Assembly (NCBI GenBank): GCA_028688275.1
Contig: JAQTYN010000021.1
Coordinates: 1 to 54,778 of the forward strand
DNA from: Gallionella sp.
GTDB lineage: Bacteria > Pseudomonadota > Gammaproteobacteria > Burkholderiales > Gallionellaceae
Reading direction: 5' to 3'
Length of the DNA: 54,778 nt
In this document: positions 42,429 through 51,890 of the stretch, one piece after another
Position numbering within the stretch: the first letter of the stretch is position 1
How the letters are laid out: each line of letters starts with the position of its first letter
Program-made: the position numbers and the translations under genes
Notes under the pieces: generated by a model
The model's database searches: none
What the model saw: the letters and a program-made list of their open reading frames with translations, nothing else
Told to the model about the DNA's origin: nothing

Positions 42429-42447
42429 GCGGGCTTCTGCCCGTTTT
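42429..42447 (+). terminator. Weak terminator-like hairpin after vapC
   Basis: CGGGC (42430-42434) and GCCCG (42439-42443) around TTCT, with a G-T outer pair, followed by TTTT. A short stem, but the placement between vapC and purD is right. Confidence 0.4.
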
Positions 42448-42461
42448 ACGTTGAGGTTGTG

Positions 42462-43736
42462 ATGAAAATTTTAGTAATCGGTTCAGGTGGTCGGGAGCAC
42501 GCGTTGGCTTGGCGGTTGGCACAGGCGGATAAAGTGCAAAAAGTGTTTGTCGCGCCTGGGAATGCGGGCACGGCGTTGGAAGAGGGTGTGGAAAATGTCG
42601 AGCTGCATCAGGTTGCCGATTTGTTGGCATTTGCGCAGCGCGAGCATATTTATCTGACCGTGGTGGGGCCTGAAGCTCCGTTGGCGGCGGGGGTGGTGGA
42701 TGCGTTTCGTGCGGCTGGGTTGAAGATTTTTGGTCCGACCAAGGCGGCGGCGCAGTTGGAATCGTCCAAGGATTTTGCCAAGGCGTTTATGGTGCGGCAC
42801 AACATTCCGACCGCGTTTTACGAAACCTTTAGCGACGTGACCGCCGCGCACGCCTACATCGACAAACATGGCGCGCCGATTGTGATTAAGGCGGATGGCT
42901 TGGCAGCGGGCAAGGGCGTGGTGGTGGCGATGTCCTTGGACGAGGCGCATCAGGCGGTGGAAATGATGTTGTCCGACAATAAGTTAGGCGATGCGGGCGC
43001 ACGCGTGGTGATTGAAGAATTTTTGACGGGCGAAGAAGCCAGTTTTATTGTCATGGCGGATGGCAAAAATGTGCTGGCATTGGCAACCAGCCAAGATCAC
43101 AAACGGTTGAAAGATGCGGATCAAGGGCCCAATACGGGCGGCATGGGCGCGTATTCGCCCGCACCCGTGGTCACCCCCGCGATTCATGCGCGTGCGTTGC
43201 GCGAGGTGATTCAGCCTGTGATGCACGGCATGGAGCAGGAAGGGCATCTTTACACGGGCTTTTTGTACGCGGGCTTGATGATTTCGCCTGACGGTTCGTT
43301 GAAAGTGTTGGAATTCAACTGCCGCATGGGCGACCCCGAAACCCAGCCGATTATGATGCGTTTGAAGAGCGATTTGCTGAATCTGGTCGAACACGCGGTG
43401 AATGGCACGTTGGATCAAGTCGAAGTGGAATGGGATCGACGTACTGCGTTGGGCGTGGTGATGGCGGCAGCGAATTACCCCGACACCCCGCGCAAAGGCG
43501 ATGTGATTAGCGGCTTGCCCAAAGCCACGGAAGATGCGCATGTGTTCCACGCAGGTACGACTTTGCAAAACGGCAAAGTCGTTACCAGCGGCGGGCGGGT
43601 GTTGTGTGTCACCGCCTTGGGCGAAAACGTCAAAATCGCGCAACGCCGTGCGTATCAAGTCGCGGATGAAATTCAATTCGACGGCTGCCAAATGCGCCGC
43701 GACATTGGCTATCGGGCGATTGGGCATCGGGGGTGA
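42462..43736 (+). CDS. purD: Phosphoribosylamine-glycine ligase
   Basis: A 424-residue ATP-grasp enzyme that makes glycinamide ribonucleotide, the second step of purine synthesis. It starts KILVIGSGGREHALAWRLAQ. The ATP-grasp parts are APIVIKADGLAAGKGVVVA, GEEASFIVMADG and the GPNTGGMGAYSPAP loop, with LEFNCRMGDPETQ for metals. The ATG at 42462 follows GAGG; a longer frame exists but is not PurD-like. Usually adjacent to purH, here separated by the toxin-antitoxin cassette. Confidence 0.97.
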   Translation: MKILVIGSGGREHALAWRLAQADKVQKVFVAPGNAGTALEEGVENVELHQVADLLAFAQREHIYLTVVGPEAPLAAGVVDAFRAAGLKIFGPTKAAAQLESSKDFAKAFMVRHNIPTAFYETFSDVTAAHAYIDKHGAPIVIKADGLAAGKGVVVAMSLDEAHQAVEMMLSDNKLGDAGARVVIEEFLTGEEASFIVMADGKNVLALATSQDHKRLKDADQGPNTGGMGAYSPAPVVTPAIHARALREVIQPVMHGMEQEGHLYTGFLYAGLMISPDGSLKVLEFNCRMGDPETQPIMMRLKSDLLNLVEHAVNGTLDQVEVEWDRRTALGVVMAAANYPDTPRKGDVISGLPKATEDAHVFHAGTTLQNGKVVTSGGRVLCVTALGENVKIAQRRAYQVADEIQFDGCQMRRDIGYRAIGHRG

Positions 43737-43755
43737 TGCGTGCTGGCTAGAATAT

Positions 43756-43860
43756 CCCCTCCCCCTTGCAGGGGGAGGGTTAGGGTGGGGGTAGAATGCT
43801 TCACCTGTAGCGCAACCTTTCAACCCCCATCCCAGTTGCCCCCTCGCTTTGCTCTCCCCC
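43756..43860. repeat. CCCCTCCCCCTTGCAGGGGGAGGG repeat, locus 5
   Basis: A palindrome CCCTCCCCC/GGGGGAGGG (43757-43779) with GGGTGGGGG and the complementary CCCCCATCCC (43832-43842) some 40 bases on. Intergenic between purD and tsaC, like the copy at 39273-39373. Confidence 0.65.
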
Positions 43861-43906
43861 GCTGCCAGAGTGAAGGAGTTCGGGTTGCTTCGAGACGCTG
43901 CTAATC

Positions 43907-44452
43907 ATGCGCCATCCCAATCCCCGCATCCTTGCCGCGCATCTGGCACGCGGCGGGCTGATCGCTTATCCCACTGAATCGTGTTACGGCTTGGGCTGCG
44001 ATCCCGCCAATTACCGCGCCGTGCAACGTTTGTTGCGTCTCAAACAACGTCCGCAACACAAAGGCTTAATTCTCATCGCCGCCCGCTACGCGCAAGTCGA
44101 TTGCTATTTGCAACCCCTTGCCACCGAAGCCCAATTACAAGCCGCAGGCGCAAAAGTCATTACCTATCTGATGCCCACGCGTACGATTGCTCCACGCCAT
44201 TTGCGCGGCAAGCATGAAACATTGGCGGTGCGTTTCACCGCTCATCCTTTTGCCCGCCAACTCTGCCGTCAGTTACCGCACGCGCTGGTCTCCACCAGTG
44301 CCAATCGCAGCGGCAGCCGTTCGATCAAAACCTATGCCGAATGCCAACGCCAATTTGGTCGTCAAGTTTGGGTACTACGCGGACAAATTGGCAAGCGTAA
44401 AAACCCTTCAACCATACGTTATTGGAATAGCGACATTAAGCTGCGGGGGTAA
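43907..44452 (+). CDS. tsaC: Threonylcarbamoyl-AMP synthase
   Basis: A 181-residue YrdC/TsaC-type enzyme that makes threonylcarbamoyl-AMP for the t6A modification of tRNA. Seen: GGLIAYPTESCYGLGCDPAN, LKQRPQHKGLILIA and HALVSTSANRSGS, which hold the ATP and threonine site. The short length, without a C-terminal Sua5 domain, defines TsaC. The start is the ATG at 43907. It lies 170 bases after purD, past a palindromic repeat. Confidence 0.95.
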   Translation: MRHPNPRILAAHLARGGLIAYPTESCYGLGCDPANYRAVQRLLRLKQRPQHKGLILIAARYAQVDCYLQPLATEAQLQAAGAKVITYLMPTRTIAPRHLRGKHETLAVRFTAHPFARQLCRQLPHALVSTSANRSGSRSIKTYAECQRQFGRQVWVLRGQIGKRKNPSTIRYWNSDIKLRG

Positions 44453-44527
44453 ATACTATCCGCTAGGGCAGAGGGTTTGTCCGATGTAAAATTTGTGCGG
44501 CGCGTCACACGCGGCTACAATGCCGCC

Positions 44528-45088
44528 ATGTCAGAATTCAACCTCACCCACCATTTTCTCATCGCCATGCCCACCATTAAGGAGGGCTTTTTTGCGGGCG
44601 CGCTAACCTATATTTGCGAGCACAACGAAAACGGCGCGCTGGGGATTATCATCAATCGCCCTATCAGCCTCACGATAGGGGAAATGTTCGATCAAATCAA
44701 CATTCCATTGCTCAACGCCGAGCTGGAAAAAATGCCTGTGTATTTCGGCGGCCCCGTACAAACCGAGCGTGGCTTTGTGCTGCACGATGCGCTGGGCGAG
44801 TGGCAATCTACTTTGCGCATTACCGATACATTGGCATTGACGACCTCCAAAGATATTTTGGATGCATTAGGTGCGGATCAAGGCCCGAAGAATGTGTTGA
44901 TTTCCTTGGGTTATGCGGGCTGGGATCAAGGTCAATTGGAGCATGAAATCACCCAAAACACCTGGCTGACCGTACCCGCCAATCCGCATATTTTGTTTGA
45001 ACTGCCGCCTGAAGAACGACTGGCGGCGGCCATGGCATTGTTGGGTGTGGATTATCTGTCGCTAGTCGAGGAGGCGGGACATGCTTGA
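44528..45088 (+). CDS. yqgE: YqgE/AlgH family protein
   Basis: A 186-residue UPF0301 protein. [20 protein letters not shown] opens the fold, followed by [12 protein letters not shown] and [16 protein letters not shown], both strongly conserved. The molecular function is not established; AlgH was first described as an alginate regulator in Pseudomonas. The ATG at 44528 is chosen because it precedes the conserved start. It overlaps ruvX by 8 bases, part of the yqgE-ruvX-pyrB run usual in gammaproteobacteria. Confidence 0.93.
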   Translation: MSEFNLTHHFLIAMPTIKEGFFAGALTYICEHNENGALGIIINRPISLTIGEMFDQINIPLLNAELEKMPVYFGGPVQTERGFVLHDALGEWQSTLRITDTLALTTSKDILDALGADQGPKNVLISLGYAGWDQGQLEHEITQNTWLTVPANPHILFELPPEERLAAAMALLGVDYLSLVEEAGHA

Positions 45089-45542
45089 TGCAGGTGCGCC
45101 TGTCGTCATCCCTCAAGGTACGGTACTGGCGTTTGACTTCGGCACGAAACGCATCGGCATCGCGCAAGGCAATTCGCTGTTGCAAAACGCACATCCCCTC
45201 ACCACCATCCACGACGAAAAAACCGACTCGCGTTTTGCGAAAATCGGCGCACTGATTGCGGAATGGCAACCTGTCGCGCTGGTGGTGGGCATTCCCTGTC
45301 ACGATGATGGCGAAGCACACGAACTCACCGCGCTCTGCCGCCGTTTTGCCAACCGCCTCAACGGGCGATTTCGCTTACCCATCGTGTTGGTCGATGAACG
45401 CTACACCTCGACGGCAGCCAGTGAACAACTCACCCTCGCGGGCGTGTATGGCAGAAAGCAAAAGCCACTGCTGGATCAATATGCCGCGCAACAAATCCTC
45501 CAAGCCTATTTTGACGAACCCTCTGCGGGAATAAGACTATGA
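45081..45542 (+). CDS. ruvX: RuvX/YqgF resolvase-like nuclease
   Basis: A 153-residue RNase H-fold nuclease needed for 5' processing of pre-16S rRNA in bacteria, and long considered a Holliday-junction resolvase. The conserved acidic site begins at [34 protein letters not shown] and [14 protein letters not shown] follow, and [14 protein letters not shown] closes. It overlaps yqgE and shares its stop with the pyrB start (ATGA). Confidence 0.95.
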   Translation: MLDAGAPVVIPQGTVLAFDFGTKRIGIAQGNSLLQNAHPLTTIHDEKTDSRFAKIGALIAEWQPVALVVGIPCHDDGEAHELTALCRRFANRLNGRFRLPIVLVDERYTSTAASEQLTLAGVYGRKQKPLLDQYAAQQILQAYFDEPSAGIRL

Positions 45543-46492
45543 GAAATCCTCAACTGAATCAAGACGGTGAGCTGCAACACTTGCTGAGCACGGAAGGCTT
45601 ACCTGCGCGCATCATGCGCGATATTTTGGATAAAGCCGCCACGTTTTTAGATGGCAGCGATCAGCCCGAAATTCGCAAAGTACCGTTGCTGCATGGCAAA
45701 TCGGTGTTCAATATCTTTTTTGAAAACAGCACGCGCACCCGCACCACCTTTGAAATTGCCGCTAAACGCCTGTCCGCCGATGTGGTGAATTTGAACATCG
45801 GCTCGTCTTCCACCAGCAAAGGCGAAACGTTGCTGGATACCGTCGATAATCTCTGTGCGATGCACGCTGATATGTTCGTGGTGCGCCATTCCCAAAGTGG
45901 CGCGGCACATCTGATTGCCCGCCACGTCGCCCCCGAAATTCACGTCATCAACGCGGGCGATGGTCGTCATGCCCACCCCACGCAAGCCTTGCTGGATATG
46001 TTCACCATACGGCATTACAAAAAAGAGTTTCACAATTTGCGCGTGGCGATTGTCGGCGATGTGCTGCATTCCCGCGTGGCGCGCTCGCAAATCCACGCCC
46101 TGACTACCTTGGGCGTGCCCGAAGTCCGTGTGATTGCGCCCAAAACGCTATTACCCACCATGGTGGAAAATCTGGGCGTGCACGTGTATCACGACATGGC
46201 GAAAGGCTTGCGAGATGTCGATGTGATTTTGATGCTGCGCTTGCAAAACGAACGGATGCAAGGCGCGCTGCTGCCTTCGGCGCAGGAATACTTCAAACAT
46301 TACGGGCTGACCGAAGAGAAGCTGAGCTACGCCAAACCCGATGCCATCGTTATGCACCCAGGCCCGATGAATCGCGGCGTGGAAATTGACTCTGCTGTGG
46401 CAGATGGTCCGAACTCAGTGATTTTGTCGCAAGTGACGTTTGGTATCGCCGTGCGTATGGCGGTGATGAGCACGCTGGCGGGCGGGAGATGA
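45539..46492 (+). CDS. pyrB: Aspartate carbamoyltransferase catalytic subunit
   Basis: A 317-residue enzyme that joins carbamoyl phosphate and aspartate, the first committed step of pyrimidine synthesis. The carbamoyl-phosphate site is [32 protein letters not shown], the [11 protein letters not shown] loop and [13 protein letters not shown] are also present. The N terminus is extended by about 10 residues, as in class A (Pseudomonas-type) enzymes that bind a dihydroorotase-like partner, encoded by the following gene. No pyrR or pyrI was found. Confidence 0.97.
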   Translation: MRNPQLNQDGELQHLLSTEGLPARIMRDILDKAATFLDGSDQPEIRKVPLLHGKSVFNIFFENSTRTRTTFEIAAKRLSADVVNLNIGSSSTSKGETLLDTVDNLCAMHADMFVVRHSQSGAAHLIARHVAPEIHVINAGDGRHAHPTQALLDMFTIRHYKKEFHNLRVAIVGDVLHSRVARSQIHALTTLGVPEVRVIAPKTLLPTMVENLGVHVYHDMAKGLRDVDVILMLRLQNERMQGALLPSAQEYFKHYGLTEEKLSYAKPDAIVMHPGPMNRGVEIDSAVADGPNSVILSQVTFGIAVRMAVMSTLAGGR

Positions 46493-46498
46493 TGAAAT

Positions 46499-46600
46499 TT
46501 AAACCGTTCGCCCTGAGCTTGTCGAAGGGTGGACTATTTGAATAGGTTTGTCTTATGAAACATGCCATTCATAGTTCGACAAGCTCACCACGAACGGTAT
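46499..46600. repeat. Inverted pair of GTTCGTGGTGAGC...GTCGAAC repeats, locus 2
   Basis: CCGTTCGCCCTGAGCTTGTC (from 46504) and AGTTCGACAAGCTCACCACG (from 46573) face each other. Intergenic between pyrB and pyrX. Same family as loci 21196 and 51474. Confidence 0.75.
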
Positions 46601-46652
46601 GTTCATTCGGTGTTTTACTCAATTTTTTTAATTTGCAGGAATCCGTGCTGCT

Positions 46653-47927
46653 ATGAATATCCATATCAAAAATGGGCGTGTGATCGACCCAAAAAATCAG
46701 CTAGATGCCGTGCGCGACGTATTTATCGCCGCAGGCAAAATTGCCGCCATTGGCAACGCCCCTGAGGGTTTTGTTGCCAGCCAAACTTTGGATGCCACAG
46801 GATTAGTCGTCATCCCAGGGCTGATCGACCTATCCGCTCGGCTGCGCGAACCTGGCAACGAATATATGGCGACGCTGGAATCCGAAATGTCTGCCGCCGT
46901 CGCGGGGGGGGTAACCAGTTTATCTTGCCCACCCGATACCGATCCGCCGCTGGATGAACCTGGCTTGGTGGAAATGTTGAAATACCGCGCGAAGAATTTG
47001 CATCAAGCCCGCGTCTATCCCATTGGCGCATTGACCACGGGCTTGAAAGGTCAGGAATTGACTGAAATGGCGGAATTGGTTGATGCAGGTTGCGTGGCAT
47101 TTAGCCAAGCCAACGCGCCGCTGACCGACACCCGCGTGTTGCTGCGCGCCATGCAATACGCAGCGACTTTCGACTTCCCCTTGTGGCTGCATCCGCAAGA
47201 TTATTTCTTGTCCAAAAATGGTGTGGCGCATGATGGTGAAGTGGCGACGCGCTGCGGCTTGGCGGCAATTCCTGTGTGTGCTGAAACCATTGCGCTGGCG
47301 ACCATGTTGACCTTGATGCGCGAAACGGGCGCACGCCTGCACATCGGACGAATTTCCAGTGCGGCGGGCGTAGAGATGATCCGCGCCGCCAAGCGGGAAG
47401 GCTTGCCGCTGACCTGTGATATGTCCATCAACCATCTGCACTTGTCCGAAATGGACATCGGCTTTTTTGATTCCAACTGCCATTTGATTCCGCCACTACG
47501 CAGCTTGCGTGACCGCGACGCCCTGCGCGCAGGACTGCTGGACGGCACGATAGATGCGATTTGCTCGAATCACAGCCCCGTGGATGAAGATGCCAAACAA
47601 CTGCCCTTTGCCGAATCCGAAGCAGGTGCGACGGGCTTAGAGCTGTTGTTGCCGATGGTGTTGAAATGGGCCAATCAGGTTTCGTTGCCGCTGAGCGATG
47701 CCATCAGCAAAGCCACGCTGCAACCTGCCCGCATTTTAGGTTTGGATGCAGGTCACCTCAGCGTAGGCGCGTCCGCCGATTTGTGTATTTTCAACCCCGA
47801 AGCCGACTGGGAAATCAAACCCGCCGCCCTCAAGAGCCAAGGCAAAAACACCCCGTTTAATGGCATGAATGTACAGGGGAAAGTATGCTTCACGCTGGTG
47901 GAAGGGTTGGTGGTGTATCAGATATAG
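46653..47927 (+). CDS. pyrX: Non-catalytic dihydroorotase-like PyrX (PyrC')
   Basis: A 424-residue amidohydrolase homologue. Active dihydroorotases have HxH in the first metal site, but here DLSARLREPG gives S61 and R63 instead. The third site LHIGRISSAAG has Arg where His is expected, and the Asp of DHAPH is replaced in ICSNHSPVDED. So it cannot bind zinc in the usual way. In Pseudomonas, such a protein assembles with class A PyrB and is required for its stability but not for catalysis. Its place after pyrB, with a repeat between them, supports the same role. A true dihydroorotase must be elsewhere. Confidence 0.9.
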   Translation: MNIHIKNGRVIDPKNQLDAVRDVFIAAGKIAAIGNAPEGFVASQTLDATGLVVIPGLIDLSARLREPGNEYMATLESEMSAAVAGGVTSLSCPPDTDPPLDEPGLVEMLKYRAKNLHQARVYPIGALTTGLKGQELTEMAELVDAGCVAFSQANAPLTDTRVLLRAMQYAATFDFPLWLHPQDYFLSKNGVAHDGEVATRCGLAAIPVCAETIALATMLTLMRETGARLHIGRISSAAGVEMIRAAKREGLPLTCDMSINHLHLSEMDIGFFDSNCHLIPPLRSLRDRDALRAGLLDGTIDAICSNHSPVDEDAKQLPFAESEAGATGLELLLPMVLKWANQVSLPLSDAISKATLQPARILGLDAGHLSVGASADLCIFNPEADWEIKPAALKSQGKNTPFNGMNVQGKVCFTLVEGLVVYQI

Positions 47928-47928
47928 C

Positions 47929-48501
47929 ATGGCAAAATGTATTTCCATCTGGTGGCTATTGCTTTCGGTTGCAGCAATCATACTGTCACTATTGCCAAAT
48001 AGCTGGATGGGAATTCGTTTTGAATCAGCGTTGCTTAACTATTCGTTTTTGCTTTGTGTTTTGTTAGCGATTCCCGCTTCAATACTGTTTGGAATTCATG
48101 TGTGGCTATCTGGTGTGGCGCGGTGGGTGAGCAAGATTGTATGCTGCTTGATCCTATCTGTTTTGCTGCTCATCCCCCTTATGTTCATCATTTCCGACAT
48201 CGCTGATATTGCCGAAGCAGGTCAGGACACAAGTTTTGAGAAAATGGACGACCAGATCATACATGGGCATCACTATCGTTTGTACAGAACAAACGGTGGC
48301 GCAACAACTAGCTTTGGCTTGGTATTGCGTCAAGAAAGCGAATCTTTTCTTGGCATGAAAAGAGTTGGCGTTATTAAAACTGCCTACCCTGCAAGTGATG
48401 CAAAGCTTGAAATTATGCCTTCTGGTCTTGCTCGCCTAACAATGCAACCATATGGTGATGGCAAGCAGTTAGGCGAAGTTTTTGAATTTAAACCTGAGTG
48501 A
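47929..48501 (+). CDS. Membrane protein of unknown function
   Basis: A 190-residue protein with three N-terminal membrane helices (about 6-23, 40-64 and 73-95: ISIWWLLLSVAAIILSLL; FLLCVLLAIPASILFGIHV; KIVCCLILSVLLLIPLMF). A soluble C-terminal domain follows at about 105-190, probably outside, containing HHYRLYRTNGGATTSFGLVL. The start at 47929 follows the pyrX stop directly. I do not recognise a family. Codon use is more AT-rich than that of pyrX, suggesting an acquired gene. Confidence 0.6.
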   Translation: MAKCISIWWLLLSVAAIILSLLPNSWMGIRFESALLNYSFLLCVLLAIPASILFGIHVWLSGVARWVSKIVCCLILSVLLLIPLMFIISDIADIAEAGQDTSFEKMDDQIIHGHHYRLYRTNGGATTSFGLVLRQESESFLGMKRVGVIKTAYPASDAKLEIMPSGLARLTMQPYGDGKQLGEVFEFKPE

Positions 48502-48538
48502 TAGTGCATTCTATATTCGGTTTTTTGGGAGTTTAGCC

Positions 48539-49384
48539 ATGACAAACAAACATATCGCCCAACAACATCACGCGACGTTTGAAAGCGTTCGCCATTTGGA
48601 TAGCGATGGCAATGAATTTTGGCTGGCACGTCAATTGGCGAAAGTGTTGGAATACTCTGAATATCGTCACTTCCTTCCCGTCATAGAACGTGCCCGTGAA
48701 GCATGCCAGAACAGCGGACAAGTGGTGACTGACCATTTCGAGGACATCCTCGAAATGGTCGAAATTGGTTCTGGCGCACAACGCGAATTATCCAATGTGC
48801 ACTTATCCCGCTACGCCTGTTACCTGATTGTGCAAAATGGTGATCCTAGCAAGCCTGTCATTGCCAATGGTCAATCGTATTTCGCCATGCAGACGCGGCG
48901 GCAGGAGCTTGCGGAGGATGCAAAATTTACTCAGCTGAATGAGGATGAAAAGCGTCTCGCGATTCGCAATGAATTAGCCACGCACAACAAATATCTGGCG
49001 GCCGCAGCCAAAGAGGCGGGCGTGGAAACCCCGCTGGACTATGCTATTTTTCAGGATCACGGCTATAAAGGATTATACGGCGGCTTGAGCAACAAAGATA
49101 TTCACACCCGTAACGGCTTGAAAAAGAGCCAAAAAATTCTTGACCACATGGGTAGCACCGAATTGGCCGCCAATTTATTCCGTGCCACGCAAACCGAAGA
49201 AAAATTGCGGCGCGATCAAGTGCAGGGCAAGGTACACGCGAACCAAACCCATCACGAAGTGGGGCGCAAGGTGCGCGAAACCATCGCAGAGCTGGGCGGC
49301 ACCATGCTTGAACATCTGCCCAAGCCCGATGCTAGCATTCAGCAAATTGAATCTGCCAAAAAGAAACTGGCAAAGCAAAAATAA
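48539..49384 (+). CDS. dinD: DinD-like DNA-damage-inducible protein
   Basis: A 281-residue protein of the DinD family with an N-terminal BRO-N-type domain: NEFWLARQLAKVLEYSEYRH, then VHLSRYACYLIVQNGDPSKP. The middle part (FAMQTRRQELAEDAKFTQL) and the C-terminal ARNGLKKSQKILDHMGSTEL-like GLKKSQKILDHMGSTELAAN match E. coli DinD, which is LexA-regulated and interferes with RecA-dependent strand exchange. No LexA box (CTGT-N8-ACAG) was found upstream. DinD genes frequently travel on mobile elements. Confidence 0.85.
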   Translation: MTNKHIAQQHHATFESVRHLDSDGNEFWLARQLAKVLEYSEYRHFLPVIERAREACQNSGQVVTDHFEDILEMVEIGSGAQRELSNVHLSRYACYLIVQNGDPSKPVIANGQSYFAMQTRRQELAEDAKFTQLNEDEKRLAIRNELATHNKYLAAAAKEAGVETPLDYAIFQDHGYKGLYGGLSNKDIHTRNGLKKSQKILDHMGSTELAANLFRATQTEEKLRRDQVQGKVHANQTHHEVGRKVRETIAELGGTMLEHLPKPDASIQQIESAKKKLAKQK

Positions 49385-49441
49385 AGTGCGTGACAACACC
49401 CCCCAACCGAACTTTTTGAATTTAAACCCTAATCAATCTCT

Positions 49442-51469
49442 ATGAATCCCTTACTCGATTTTTCTGGCTTACCCCGCTTTGCAGATATTCTGCCTGAACA
49501 CGTTGCCCCCGCGATCGACCAATTGCTCGCCGACAGCCGCACGCTAATTGCGCGTTTATTGGCAGACACCACCCCACCCACTTGGCAAAATTTTGTTGTG
49601 CCGATGGAAGATGCCCACGAACGTTTATCGCGGGCGTGGGGGCCTGTGGGGCATTTGAATGCGGTGATGAATTCGCCTGAATTACGTGAAGTGTATAACG
49701 CCAATTTGCCGAAAATGACCCAGTATTACGCTGAGTTAGGGCAAAATCTGGCGTTGTTCGACAAGTTCAAAGCCTTGCGTAATAGTGCAGAATTCAACAC
49801 CTTAAGTGCGGCGCGTCAAAAGATTATCGAAAACGAATTACGCGATTTTCGCTTGGGCGGCGCGGAATTGCCTGACGCTGAAAAAGCGCGCTATTTGGCG
49901 ATCCAAGAACGCCAGTCCGAATTGTCATCGCGTTTTTCCGACAATATCTTGGATGCAACCAATGACTACAGCTTGGTGATTGAGCAGTCAGATGAGTTGT
50001 CAGGCTTACCCGCTGATGTGTTGCAAACCGCGCAAGAAGCGGCAACGGCGGCAGGTAAAACAGGTTGGTTGTTTACCTTGAAAGCCCCGTCGTATATGCC
50101 TGTGATGCAGTTTTCTGACAACCGTGCACTGCGCGAAACGCTGTATCGCGCTTACAGTATGCGGGCAAGTGAGTTTGGTAAAGCGGAATGGGACAATAGC
50201 CCGTTGATGACAGAAATCGTCGCATTGCGCGCCGAAGAAGCGAAATTGTTGGGTTTTGATAACTTTGGTGAATTGTCGCTGGCGGCAAAAATGGCGGACA
50301 CGCCAGCACAGGTGGTGGAATTTATGCGCAAACTGGCGCAGCGTGCGCGACCATTTGCCGAGCAAGATATGGCGGAATTACGCGAATTTGCGCGTAGAAG
50401 TTTGGGCATGGCGGAGCTGCATTCTTGGGACATCGGCTATGTCAGCGAAAAGCTGCGCGAAAAACGCTATGCGTTCTCCGAACAAGAAGTCAAAGCCTAC
50501 TTCCCAGAAGACACCGTGTTGACGGGCATGTTCAAGCTGATTGAAACCTTGTATGGCTTAACCATCCAAGCAGGTAGCGCGCCTGTGTGGCATGAAACCG
50601 TGCGTTTCTTCGATATTCTGAATGCGCAAGGTCAACGTATCGGGCAATTTTATTTGGATATGTACGCCCGCAGCAGCAAGCGCGGCGGCGCGTGGATGGA
50701 TGATGTGATTACCCGCCGTCGCTTAGCATCGGGTGAGATTCAAACCCCTGTCGCTTATTTGAATTGCAATTTCTCCGCACCTGTGGGCGGCAAGCCTGCG
50801 CAATTTACCCACGACGAAGTCATTACCCTGTTCCACGAATTCGGTCACGGCTTACACCATTTGTTGACCGAAGGCGAAGATTTAGCGGTATCGGGTATCA
50901 ATGGCGTGGAATGGGATGCGGTGGAATTGCCCAGTCAGTTTATGGAAAACTTCTGCTGGGAATGGGATGTGGTGCGAGATATGAGCCGCCATCAAGACAC
51001 TGGCGAGTCCTTGCCCCGTGAATTATTCGACAAAATGTTGATGGCGAAAAATTTTCAAAGCGGCTTGCAAACCCTGCGCCAGATTGAATTCGCGCTATTC
51101 GATATGCTAATGCACAGCCAATTCGAGGCAGGTGGCGGCAAAACGATCTTGCAACTGCTGGACGAAGTGCGTCGCGAAGTCGCCGTGCTGATCCCGCCCG
51201 ATTTCAATCGCTTCCCCAACAGCTTCTCGCACATCTTCGCGGGCGGCTATGCAGCGGGCTATTACAGCTACAAATGGGCAGAAGTGCTGTCCGCCGATGC
51301 GTACAGTTTGTTTGAAGAACACGGCATACTCAATGCGGAAGTTGGGGCACGCTTCCGTGCCGAAGTGTTGGCGGTGGGTGGCTCTCGTCCCGCCATGCAA
51401 TCTTTTATCGCCTTCCGAGGGCGCGAACCAGATATTGACGCGCTGTTGCGGCACAACGGATTGCATTAG
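49442..51469 (+). CDS. prlC: Oligopeptidase A (M3 family)
   Basis: A 675-residue cytosolic zinc metallopeptidase of the thimet family, which degrades short peptides and lipoprotein signal peptides. The zinc site is LFHEFGHGLHHLL (HEFGH at 465-469), with the third ligand Glu about 28 residues on, in WDAVELPSQFMENF. YLNCNFSAP and AGYYSYKWAEVLSADAY are also conserved. The length is normal. The ATG at 49442 is the only convincing start. It follows dinD after 57 bases. Confidence 0.97.
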   Translation: MNPLLDFSGLPRFADILPEHVAPAIDQLLADSRTLIARLLADTTPPTWQNFVVPMEDAHERLSRAWGPVGHLNAVMNSPELREVYNANLPKMTQYYAELGQNLALFDKFKALRNSAEFNTLSAARQKIIENELRDFRLGGAELPDAEKARYLAIQERQSELSSRFSDNILDATNDYSLVIEQSDELSGLPADVLQTAQEAATAAGKTGWLFTLKAPSYMPVMQFSDNRALRETLYRAYSMRASEFGKAEWDNSPLMTEIVALRAEEAKLLGFDNFGELSLAAKMADTPAQVVEFMRKLAQRARPFAEQDMAELREFARRSLGMAELHSWDIGYVSEKLREKRYAFSEQEVKAYFPEDTVLTGMFKLIETLYGLTIQAGSAPVWHETVRFFDILNAQGQRIGQFYLDMYARSSKRGGAWMDDVITRRRLASGEIQTPVAYLNCNFSAPVGGKPAQFTHDEVITLFHEFGHGLHHLLTEGEDLAVSGINGVEWDAVELPSQFMENFCWEWDVVRDMSRHQDTGESLPRELFDKMLMAKNFQSGLQTLRQIEFALFDMLMHSQFEAGGGKTILQLLDEVRREVAVLIPPDFNRFPNSFSHIFAGGYAAGYYSYKWAEVLSADAYSLFEEHGILNAEVGARFRAEVLAVGGSRPAMQSFIAFRGREPDIDALLRHNGLH

Positions 51470-51473
51470 GAAC

Positions 51474-51603
51474 TCACTGATTTAATCTTCCGTTCGTGGT
51501 GAGCCTGTCGAACCATGAGCGGAAGATTAGACGAAATCCAGAATAAATATGTGTATCCTTCGACTGTTCGACAAACTCACGGCTCAGGACGAACGGATTT
51601 TAT
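51474..51603. repeat. Inverted pair of GTTCGTGGTGAGC...GTCGAAC repeats, locus 3
   Basis: TTCCGTTCGTGGTGAGCCTG and following (51488-51530) and GACTGTTCGACAAACTCACG and following (51561-51598) face each other. The left unit is preceded by CACTGATTTAATC, the outer arm also seen at 21300-21333. Confidence 0.75.
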
Positions 51604-51726
51604 CCGCACTTCCTGATTCACCTTGAAGGATAGATAAATGCCAATCCCCCTTTGCATATTTGCAACAGACAATCATACCCTTTGTTGCAAAAAAACCACA
51701 CAACCTTGAACGCTTGTCATAAAACT

Positions 51727-51754
51727 TTGACAAGGACAAGCGGTGTTCTATACA
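51727..51754 (+). promoter_or_regulatory. Sigma70 promoter of the Cyc2-like gene
   Basis: TTGACA at 51727-51732, 16-base spacer, TATACA at 51749-51754. The leader to the ATG at 51891 is about 130 bases and includes a CCCCT / AGGGG hairpin at about 51763-51779, a possible regulatory or stabilising structure. Confidence 0.6.
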
Positions 51755-51890
51755 GTGCGCCCCTAGTGAACGCAGGGGGGTCTTGCAATCACTGGTGGGA
51801 TGGCGAAGCTGGTTGAGAAGCTCTCAAGCATGATTAACTGCAAAATACTGTTCTACGAACCTAAATTTAAGATTAACTAAGGAAAAGATA

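Larger units (their letters stand above)
51470..51890. other. Gap with repeats, promoter and long leader
   Basis: This 421-base gap after prlC holds the repeat pair at 51474-51603, then AT-rich sequence, then the promoter at 51727-51754 and an untranslated leader of about 130 bases for the cytochrome-porin gene. No gene was seen. Confidence 0.6.

Noticed and set aside
42984-43823. Minus-strand ORF of 279 codons opposite purD
   Set aside because: Shadow frame; its beginning translates the palindromic repeat.
27218-43860. CRISPR array made of the repeated CCCTCTCCC units
   Set aside because: The units are dispersed, palindromic and without regular spacers; no cas genes are present.
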